Shown here piece by piece: positions 5,110 to 10,404 of a stretch of 10,404 bases of DNA. The notes beneath the pieces are model-generated. The model was given only the letters and a program-made list of their open reading frames with translations. It had not been told where the DNA came from and did not search any database. The DNA lies in assembly GCA_900553345.1 (NCBI GenBank), contig USDE01000032.1, positions 1 to 10,404 on the forward strand, written 5' to 3'. Source of the stretch: an uncultured Collinsella sp. (GTDB lineage Bacteria; Actinomycetota; Coriobacteriia; Coriobacteriales; Coriobacteriaceae). Both the position numbers and the translations under genes were made by a program. Within the stretch, counting starts at the first letter, position 1. The number at the start of each line of letters is the position of its first letter.

Positions 5110-7332
5110 TCATCCCCTTTCGATCTTTGGAACACTCAGGCGCACCATCAACGGAGATACGGCGCCCAAGACCACCAGCAGAGCGCCCGATGCGCCGACG
5201 ACCTCTCCAAAAGGCATCGCGTTCGTCCCTCGCCCAAGGAACCCAATCGTCCCCACCTGGGAAGCGGGATCAAACGAGGCGAATGGAGCCAGCAGCGCGA
5301 CGCCCATGCCCACGCTTTCAACATGAGCGCTCAACGAACCCAACACCAAGAGAACCGCGCAAACCATTCCGGTGACAACGGGGTTGCGGCTAATCGCTGC
5401 TGTCAACGCAGCGACGACGGAAATCACGCCGTATGCCATGACCAGCAACGGAATACTGCACAACACCGCCTCCCCCACCATGGACGTTGTCGAAGCTCCC
5501 GCCCGAATGAGAGCGACGGGATACTCCGATCCACCCGCACCGTTCTTAATCACGGACACAACGACAGCGGGAACCATCGACACCAAAAGCAGCACCAAGC
5601 CAAGCAGGAGAGCCAGCGCAGCAGCCGTCAGAAAACGCACATGCGCTGTTGCGGGGATCTGGAGAACCAGAAGGGAACGACACTGCAGGTGGGTGCACGC
5701 GAGCGATGTGACAACCACGGGCAACAGCAAAAATAAGGAGGGAAGCGCTGCCTGGAGATACGAAAGGAGGATTAATGGGGGCATCTTCGTACTTAACTCG
5801 TAAACCTTGGGGTCCGGCAAGCTCGCGATCGACTCAAGCAGAAGGGCGCGCGCCTCCGCACGAGAAGGAGTCTCCGGCTCGATTCCGATCGATTGCAGGA
5901 GAGTCGCATCTGCCGCGCCCAGCTCACCTCGAGCGCGCTCGTACGTCGCAAGGCTTCGAAACCCCTCCGCAGGCATAGGCGCGTACACGAAACCCGAAAG
6001 AGCATCCCGCATGTCTTCCAGGGCCGCTTTGCCCTCGACGTCCATATTCGCAGCGTTCTGCTCTAGATACCGATCTATTGAACGGAGCTCCCCATCCCTA
6101 TACCGAACAGCGGAAACGTTATCAGCGTCAGGAAACATCTCGACCAGAGCCGGGGCCAGCATCGTCGTCGACATTGCAATCGCGCATACGGCGAGGGTAG
6201 GAGAACGCAGGAGCAGTTTCCCCATCGTTCTTACGTATGCAACGGCGGAGGCACAAGCGCTCGAACGAGTTGCCGTTCTCGATGCAGTGAAGGAACCTCT
6301 CTCAAGACAAATCGGGGATATCGGGCACGCGCAGCCGCTCTTTCCAGCAACGCAAAGCAGGCTAATTGCCAGCACCTCGATCCCGATTGCGCATACGAGG
6401 GCAATCGCGCCACGCTCGAAGCAAAGTCCAGGCAGATTCACTATCTGCGTTGTCGGGTACGGGCTATAGGCGCCGACGGTCAACTCAGTGTTCGCATACG
6501 TAAGGGGATTCAACAGGGCGAACTCACGTAAAGCGATGGATCTTCCGTAATACCCGGGAACCATCGTCACCCCCATCAGGGCACATACGAACACGATTCC
6601 AAGCGTAGGGTTATTGGCAATCTTCACGGCAAGGTGAACGACAAGCGAGATGAACGCTGCCACCAAGAATTGCAAGATGGCCGTCTGCGCGAACACCAGC
6701 CAAGCCGGTTTGATAACCGGAGTCGCATATTGAATGTAGCCTATCGGATAGAACGGCGAGCCCGGGCCATTCTTCACAAGCGCGGCGATTATCCCTGGAA
6801 GATTGATGGCGAGGACGGCAAGCATTGCAAAAACACTCGCCCATACGCTCGATGCAACAAGTCTACCCAGCTCGCCCATCGGTGCCTGGATGATGAGCTT
6901 TTCACGTTTGTTAAGACGCGCGGCAAGGAACGAGACGGCAACGGCCGTTGCGACCCATAGCAAGTACTCCTTCGATCCGTCATAATAGGTGTACTCTCCA
7001 TCCGATATCTGCAGAAACGGAAGTAGGGGAGAGAGCGGTGCCAAGATAAGACGTCCCGCGGCAAGAGGGTACAGAAGCGCGGGCATGCTTGATGAAGAGG
7101 TATAGACACCGTCCTCCCCCGCATTCACAAGCGCATCCGCATAGGATGCTGACAATTCCTGCTCAACACGGGTTATTCCCGACTCGAGGTATTCGACCCG
7201 TCCGTCGATGCCAGCCGCGCTCCTGAAGACGGGCAGAGCACAAAGAACCATCAACGCAACAACGACAACACAGAGCGACCTGGAGGAGAGAAGCGACCTA
7301 AAGATCGCCTTCGAGATTTTGAGCATATTCAT
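5110..7332 (-). CDS. ABC transporter permease, duplicated two-half form
   Basis: A large membrane protein of 740 residues (746 if started at ATG 7350). Numbering from ATG 7350, it consists of two similar halves. Each starts with a basic region and a membrane helix (SRSLCVVVVALMVLCALPVF near 23-42; LRSPTLAVCAIAMSTTMLAP near 381-400). An outer domain of about 80-120 residues follows, then a bundle of about five helices. Both bundles contain the same motif: VKNGPGSPFYPI (about 192-203) and IKNGAGGSEYPV (about 601-612). The second outer domain is long and helical. There is no ATPase in this chain; the next gene supplies it, its start overlapping or following this stop by a few bases. ATG 7332 has AAGG seven bases upstream, whereas ATG 7350 has no good site, so I chose 7332. 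Such fused double permeases replace a homodimer or heterodimer of ABC-2-type subunits. Substrate unknown; export or immunity is likely. Confidence 0.82.
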   Translation of the reverse strand: MNMLKISKAIFRSLLSSRSLCVVVVALMVLCALPVFRSAAGIDGRVEYLESGITRVEQELSASYADALVNAGEDGVYTSSSSMPALLYPLAAGRLILAPLSPLLPFLQISDGEYTYYDGSKEYLLWVATAVAVSFLAARLNKREKLIIQAPMGELGRLVASSVWASVFAMLAVLAINLPGIIAALVKNGPGSPFYPIGYIQYATPVIKPAWLVFAQTAILQFLVAAFISLVVHLAVKIANNPTLGIVFVCALMGVTMVPGYYGRSIALREFALLNPLTYANTELTVGAYSPYPTTQIVNLPGLCFERGAIALVCAIGIEVLAISLLCVAGKSGCACPISPICLERGSFTASRTATRSSACASAVAYVRTMGKLLLRSPTLAVCAIAMSTTMLAPALVEMFPDADNVSAVRYRDGELRSIDRYLEQNAANMDVEGKAALEDMRDALSGFVYAPMPAEGFRSLATYERARGELGAADATLLQSIGIEPETPSRAEARALLLESIASLPDPKVYELSTKMPPLILLSYLQAALPSLFLLLPVVVTSLACTHLQCRSLLVLQIPATAHVRFLTAAALALLLGLVLLLVSMVPAVVVSVIKNGAGGSEYPVALIRAGASTTSMVGEAVLCSIPLLVMAYGVISVVAALTAAISRNPVVTGMVCAVLLVLGSLSAHVESVGMGVALLAPFASFDPASQVGTIGFLGRGTNAMPFGEVVGASGALLVVLGAVSPLMVRLSVPKIERG

Positions 7333-7365
7333 CGCCAACCTTAACCTCATCCAGTCGGAACAGAG

Positions 7366-7388
7366 GGGCCGAACAAAATGCTCGGCCC
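7366..7388 (-). promoter_or_regulatory. Leader hairpin upstream of transporter operon
   Basis: GGGCCGA (7366-7372) and TCGGCCC (7382-7388) form a perfect 7-bp stem with a 9-base loop, extendable by two pairs if a wobble is allowed. On the minus strand it lies 34 bases before the chosen start of the double permease. TAATAA (7394-7389, minus) just before it could be a -10 box, which would put the hairpin at the very 5' end of the operon mRNA. It could stabilise the transcript, attenuate it or bind a regulator. Confidence 0.4.
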
Positions 7389-7411
7389 TTATTACTTGCC
7401 GGCAAAGTCAA

Positions 7412-7430
7412 TTTAACATAAACTGTTAAA
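7412..7430. promoter_or_regulatory. Perfect 19-bp dyad, candidate operator
   Basis: TTTAACA (7412-7418) and TGTTAAA (7424-7430) form a perfect dyad with a TAAAC centre. The dyad lies in the gap between the divergent transporter operon and the DUF2975-HTH pair. It is 17-18 bases upstream of the possible minus-strand -10 TAATAA, so it would overlap the -35 region of the transporter promoter. The HTH protein at 7990 is the obvious candidate binder. Confidence 0.5.
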
Positions 7431-7467
7431 AAGTAACCTGAGTTTTTTAAATTCTTCGGAGGTTATT

Positions 7468-7980
7468 ATGAGTTCCGACAATCGCACTCCCCGGCTTCAT
7501 TCCTTCCGCATCGCATGTGCGATAGCCTCTGCGACCCTTTGCGCCACCGCCATCGCACAAGTGGCGTTCTCCTTAAAGCCAGCAATCGAAGTGCTCGACA
7601 ACCCTGTAATTGCAGACTCCCCCGCGTATCCAGCCCTTGCGATCTCGACATTGGTCCCTGCCGTCATCGGTATCGCTACGACCATCCTCAGCGCCGTTCT
7701 CGTGTGGACGATCATGAGCGGAGACCCCTTCAAGAAAGGGTCTGCGACATGCTTGAAGGTGCTCGGCATTCTCTTCGTTGTTCAAGCTGCCACCAGCCTC
7801 TACGCCGGCTCACTCAAAACCTCCGTTTCGATGTTTGGCGGCGAGGGGGCCGTCGGCGCCCAAGAGATCGCTTCATCATTCGATTGGACCTCTCTGGTTC
7901 TCGGCATCGTCCTGTTCATGCTTTCCCAGCTCTTCTTGTACGCCCGAGAGCTGTACCTCGACTCCGACGAGATTGCGTAA
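7468..7980 (+). CDS. DUF2975-like membrane protein
   Basis: A 170-residue protein with four likely membrane segments (about 13-33, 52-74, 89-109 and 133-155). It has a soluble loop between the first two and another between the third and fourth. Size, helix layout and the small HTH gene right after it match the DUF2975 family (for example Bacillus YoaS), which is regularly paired with a YozG-like regulator. The assignment rests on architecture and context more than on a motif I can point to. The start is firm: CGGAGG with GGAGG at 7458-7462, five bases before the ATG. The HTH gene begins nine bases after the stop, so they form an operon. The pair is divergent from the ABC transporter operon. 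The protein may sense a membrane signal or hold the regulator at the membrane, but this is inference. Confidence 0.68.
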   Translation: MSSDNRTPRLHSFRIACAIASATLCATAIAQVAFSLKPAIEVLDNPVIADSPAYPALAISTLVPAVIGIATTILSAVLVWTIMSGDPFKKGSATCLKVLGILFVVQAATSLYAGSLKTSVSMFGGEGAVGAQEIASSFDWTSLVLGIVLFMLSQLFLYARELYLDSDEIA

Positions 7981-7989
7981 GGAAACGCC

Positions 7990-8241
7990 ATGCCCGTAAT
8001 TGTTCGCCTCGACAAGATCATGGCCGAGCGAAAGATTTCCTCGAACGAACTTGCCGAAAGGATTGGAACCACGCCCGTGAACCTGTCCCGTATTAAAAAA
8101 GGGCATATTCGCGGCATTCGCTTCAACACACTCGAGCAGCTATGCCTCGCCCTTCGTTGCCAACCCGGAGACCTTCTCGAAGTCATGAGCGAAGAGGATG
8201 CCCGAAAGGAGTTCGGACTCGATTGGTCCGCCGAGGATTAG
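7990..8241 (+). CDS. YozG-like Cro/C1-family HTH regulator
   Basis: An 83-residue DNA-binding protein. Residues about 5-65 form a Cro/C1-type helix-turn-helix: VRLDKIMAERKISSNEL, then AERIGTTPVNLSRIKKG as helices 2 and 3, followed by FNTLEQLCLALRCQPGDLLE, the ending typical of YozG-like single-domain regulators. A short acidic tail follows. AGGA lies about six bases before the ATG. It is the second gene of a two-gene unit with the DUF2975-like membrane protein; the family pairs this way in many Firmicutes and Actinobacteria. Its likely targets are its own operon and the divergent transporter, through the dyad at 7412-7430. Its TAG stop is in the same frame as, and directly followed by, the truncated recombinase, so the end of this gene may be a junction and its last residues (after about 70) might not be original. 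Confidence 0.85.
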   Translation: MPVIVRLDKIMAERKISSNELAERIGTTPVNLSRIKKGHIRGIRFNTLEQLCLALRCQPGDLLEVMSEEDARKEFGLDWSAED

Positions 8242-8967
8242 AGGGCGGTCGTACTCGCTCTGCACACGGGGATGCGAATCGGCGAGGTCTGCGGCCTTCG
8301 GTGGTGCGATGTGGATTTCGAGACGGGCCTGATCTCGATCAGACACTCGGTGGCGTACGCGAAGGGAATGGGTTCGTTCATCAAGGACACCAAGACCCAT
8401 GACGCCAGGGGTATCCCCATCGACCCGGTCGGCCTACTCCCCTTCCTGAAGGAGACCCACGAGATCGACTGCGGAAAGCTGCGCTTGCGCGGCCTTACCG
8501 GGGCGGTCGAGATCGGGGACTGCTACATCCTGTCGGAGCCGGGCGCGACCTTCGCGACGACAAGCTATATCCGCAGGGCGTTCAAGACGTTCTCGGAGAC
8601 CAACGGCCTCATGGGCACCAACGACGAGCTGATCACGTTCCACGGCCTTCGCCACACGTTCGCAACGCAGTGGATCCGCCAAGGCGGCGATATCAAGGCG
8701 CTCCAATCGATCCTCGGCCACAAGGACGCCATGGCGACGCTCAACGTCTACGCCGACATCGAGCCCATCTCCAAAATCCATAACATGCTGCGCGCCACGC
8801 CGTGCCTTTGGCGCGGGCACCTCGGGCCGAGGGTCGATCCGGGTCCCATGTTCCAACAGAGGATCCAGGAGTCCATCGAGACGCTCCAGGCGTTCGGCTA
8901 CGGCATCACCGAGCCGGACGACCGAAATATCGCCATACGCGACGTGAAGACGAACAGTTGGCTCTAG
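8242..8967 (+). pseudogene. 5'-truncated tyrosine recombinase (phage-type integrase)
   Basis: The frame carries only the catalytic domain. Counting from the ATG at 8272, it holds all the family's key residues: Arg2 in LHTGMRIGEVCGLRW, Lys41 in TKTHDARGIPI, His124 and Arg127 in HGLRHTFATQW, His150 in LGHKD, and the nucleophile Tyr160 in LNVYADI. The N-terminal arm- and core-binding domains, normally 150-200 residues, are absent. The homology starts at 8242 (RAVVLALHTG), the codon right after the TAG of the HTH gene and in the same frame. No ribosome binding site precedes ATG 8272. The last 55 residues after the MLRAT motif look altered or foreign. A catalytic fragment of this kind is not expected to integrate DNA by itself. 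It marks an old integration or excision scar of a phage or conjugative element. Confidence 0.8.
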
Positions 8968-9293
8968 CTCACCGAGTACGCGGCAGTGCTGGGCCCATCC
9001 CAACTGAGGTCACGGTGGTCCGATAGGGGCGCCGCCCGCGGCATGCGCCGCGAAGCGGTATCCCCTACCGAAGGGCGGGGATGCCCTCCGCTTCCAGTTC
9101 GGAATCAGCCGTCGGAGGCGTTCGGCTGACTGCGGGAACGGCCTGTCCGCTCAATGTGTTCGGCTGAGATCGGAAATCAACCCAACACGAGCCGGACACG
9201 CGCCAGACGGCTCTTCCCCGTGCGGCCTTCCCCCTTACGCTCATGTTGCAGGCATGTAACGCCGCAGCGAGCGCGCCTTTTTTGCGCCAGACA
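8968..9293. other. Gene-free stretch with short repeats
   Basis: No convincing gene is present. Overlapping frames on both strands (8434-9003 and 9177-9731, minus; 8802-9026, plus) are shadows or lack starts. The stretch holds the palindrome CGCGGC-ATGC-GCCGCG (9037-9052), an inverted repeat TCAGCCG/CGGCTGA (9105-9111 and 9123-9129) and a direct repeat of GTTCGGCTGA (9120-9129 and 9158-9167). It may contain remains of the element that carried the recombinase. Confidence 0.45.
9105..9167. repeat. Repeated CGGCTGA motif, three copies
   Basis: GTTCGGCTGA occurs at 9120-9129 and again at 9158-9167, 38 bases apart start to start. An inverted copy of the core, TCAGCCG, is at 9105-9111. Spaced short repeats next to a recombinase gene can be arm-type integrase sites or regulator sites; they could also be chance in GC-rich DNA. 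Confidence 0.4.
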
Positions 9294-9316
9294 GGTACAA
9301 TGATGAACACTGTACC
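9294..9316 (+). promoter_or_regulatory. Dyad overlapping a possible -10 box before the ACT gene
   Basis: GGTACA (9294-9299) and TGTACC (9311-9316) form a perfect 6-bp dyad with an 11-base spacer. TACAAT (9296-9301) within it resembles a -10 box, but I see no good -35 at the right distance. The start of the ACT gene is 48 bases further on. A regulator bound here would block that promoter. Confidence 0.35.
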
Positions 9317-9363
9317 GTAGCGGAGCGCCCCGCGCGCGCCGCAACCACGCGAAAGGGTTTCCC

Positions 9364-9651
9364 ATGGCCGAGATCTCGTCCTCCCGTATCGTCATCACCG
9401 TCCTTGGCAAGAACCGCCCCGGCATCGTCGCCGGCGTCACCCGCGTTCTGGGCGAGGCCAACGTCGACATCCGCGACATCACGCAGTCCATTATCGAGGA
9501 CATCTTCACCATGACCATGCTGGCCGACACCGCCGAGTCCAAGCTCGACTTCGCCGAGCTGCAGAAGGCCCTGGCCGAGGCCGGCGAGCTTTCGGGCGTC
9601 AACGTGTCCATCCAGCGCGAGGACGTCTTTAACTTTATGTACCGCCTGTAG
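9364..9651 (+). CDS. ACT domain-containing protein (UPF0237 type)
   Basis: A 95-residue protein that is little more than one ACT domain plus a short tail. It shows the expected start RIVITVLGKNRPGIVAGVTRVL (shown here by its motif GKNRPGIVAGV, about residues 17-27), then NVDIRDITQSI and FTMTMLAD for the following strand, helix and strand. ACT domains bind small ligands, usually amino acids, and act as allosteric sensors. In Firmicutes and Actinobacteria this short form is usually followed by a DUF711/PFL-family (UPF0210) gene; here a citrate synthase follows instead. AAAGGG six bases before the ATG supports the start. GC-biased codons mark it as core genome, unlike the AT-richer genes to the left. 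The ligand is unknown. Confidence 0.88.
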   Translation: MAEISSSRIVITVLGKNRPGIVAGVTRVLGEANVDIRDITQSIIEDIFTMTMLADTAESKLDFAELQKALAEAGELSGVNVSIQREDVFNFMYRL

Positions 9652-9729
9652 CGAACAGGCCGTGCGGGAACAGGCCGGCGCATCTGCACCCAAGCACGCC
9701 GCCCCCACACGGCCCCGAGAGGAGCGCGC
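9652..9729 (+). other. Spacer with long-range stem before citrate synthase
   Basis: GGCCGTGCGGG (about 9659-9669) can pair with the CCC and CACACGGCC segment around 9705-9717 with one mismatch, enclosing a loop of roughly 35 bases. No T run follows, so it does not look like a terminator. The citrate synthase ribosome binding site (AGGAG, six bases before ATG 9730) lies just past it, so the stem could affect translation. Confidence 0.3.
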
Positions 9730-10404
9730 ATGGCTTACGACGCCAAGAAAATCTACTACCGCTTCGATGACCATCTGAGCCGCCTGGTCTTGGATTATGA
9801 GGCGAGCCGCCAGATTTCGCCCGAAAGCGAAAACCTCTACCACGGCATGCCGACTAATCCGTATGACGAGGGCCTGTTCGTCGAGCATAACGTCAAGCGC
9901 GGCCTGCGTAATGCCGACGGCTCGGGCGTGGTTGCGGGCCTTACCCGCATCTCGGACGTGCACGGCTACAACAAGGTCGACGGAAAGGTCGTGCCCGATC
10001 AGGGCAAACTCACGCTTCGTGGCTACAGCATCGAGGACCTGGTCAACAACGCCCAGGCCGAGGATCGCTATGGCTACGAAGAGGTCGCCTACCTGCTCAT
10101 CACGGGCTCACTGCCCACCAAAGAGGAGCTCGACGGTTTTTGCGGACGCCTGGGTGCTTTTAGGCATCTGAGCGACGAATACGTCCGCGAGTTCCCCATG
10201 ACCACGGTGTCGTCGAGCATCATGAATGTGCTTCAGCGCGCCGTGCTGCTGCTCTACGCCTTCGACGCCGAGCCCGACGCCATTACACCCGAGCACGAAA
10301 TCGACGTCGCCATCTCCATGCTCGCCCGTCTCCCCCGCATCGCCGCCTTCGCGCATATGGCCTCGGTCGCCAAGCGTCGCGGCTCCGAGGTTCATGTACC
10401 GCAC
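9730..10404 (+). CDS. Citrate synthase, 5' part (runs off window)
   Basis: The first 225 residues of a citrate synthase, which condenses oxaloacetate and acetyl-CoA into citrate in the cytoplasm. Family features are RGLRNADGSGVVAGLTRISDVHGY (seen from about residue 57; given by GSGVVAGLTRIS), then GKLTLRGYSIEDLV (about 95-108), which is the conserved LRGY turn, YEEVAYLLITGSLPT (about 117-131), and FPMTTVSSSIMNVLQ. The form with this long N-terminus resembles citrate synthases of Clostridia and Coriobacteria. The active-site His and Asp would lie beyond the window end and cannot be checked. AGGAG six bases before ATG 9730 supports the start. It follows the ACT gene by 78 bases on the same strand and may be co-transcribed. 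Confidence 0.9.
   Translation, partial: MAYDAKKIYYRFDDHLSRLVLDYEASRQISPESENLYHGMPTNPYDEGLFVEHNVKRGLRNADGSGVVAGLTRISDVHGYNKVDGKVVPDQGKLTLRGYSIEDLVNNAQAEDRYGYEEVAYLLITGSLPTKEELDGFCGRLGAFRHLSDEYVREFPMTTVSSSIMNVLQRAVLLLYAFDAEPDAITPEHEIDVAISMLARLPRIAAFAHMASVAKRRGSEVHVPH

Noticed and set aside
5372..6469. Long plus-strand ORFs (5372-5803, 5807-6469) opposite the double permease
   Set aside because: Low-complexity, Arg/Ser/Thr-rich translations antisense to a clear membrane protein.
8434..9003. 189-codon minus-strand ORF opposite the recombinase
   Set aside because: Shadow frame; the plus strand carries all catalytic motifs of a tyrosine recombinase.
9273..9288. GCGCC, six T, GCGCC resembling a terminator
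   Set aside because: The two GCGCC copies are direct, not inverted, so no hairpin forms around the T run.
9241..9963. 240-codon minus-strand ORF across the ACT and citrate synthase genes
   Set aside because: Antisense shadow of two well-supported core genes with GC-biased third positions; no start signal.
1..10404. tRNA, rRNA or CRISPR array
   Set aside because: I saw no cloverleaf with a T-loop motif, no rRNA-like stretch and no regularly spaced direct repeats.

Overview
The window looks like chromosome from a moderately GC-rich actinobacterium of the Coriobacteriia, probably close to Collinsella. I infer this from GC-biased codons in the core genes, GGAGG-type ribosome binding sites, and the look of the ACT-domain and citrate synthase proteins; no database search was possible. 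The right end (about 9.36-10.4 kb) is ordinary core genome. Most of the rest is an accessory region of transporter genes, small membrane proteins, broken genes and palindromes.

Layout. Positions 1-264 hold no convincing gene but carry a strong bidirectional terminator (202-231). On the minus strand, 265-685 is a small membrane-anchored protein gene that looks broken by one extra base in an A6 tract. A cluster of palindromes lies just upstream of it (685-737). On the plus strand follow a GC-rich ORF of unknown origin (781-1041), a 37-codon ORF with a good ribosome binding site (1150-1263) and a tightly coupled three-helix membrane protein (1276-1515). A 5'-truncated DnaQ-like exonuclease remnant (1528-1824, minus) ends in a hairpin, followed by two long perfect inverted repeats (1887-1960).

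The centre (1966-7332, minus strand) is the main system. In transcription order it has a 740-aa permease made of two similar halves, an ABC ATPase, a 604-aa protein that fuses a third permease module to its own ABC ATPase, and a 142-aa membrane-anchored protein with an outer domain. All three permease modules share the pattern NGxG followed by YP[IV]. The ATPases resemble each other and both depart from the usual Q-loop. The parts fit an ABC-2-type export or immunity machine with duplicated modules; its substrate is unknown.

Divergent from it, on the plus strand, are a DUF2975-type four-helix membrane protein (7468-7980) and a small YozG-like HTH regulator (7990-8241). The 135-bp divergent gap holds a perfect 19-bp dyad (7412-7430) and a hairpin near the transporter start (7366-7388), so the regulator may control the transporter. 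Directly after the HTH stop codon, and in the same frame, lies the catalytic half of a tyrosine recombinase that lacks its N-terminal part (8242-8967), a scar of an integrated element.

After a gene-free stretch (8968-9363) come an ACT-domain protein and the 5' part of a citrate synthase gene that runs off the window.
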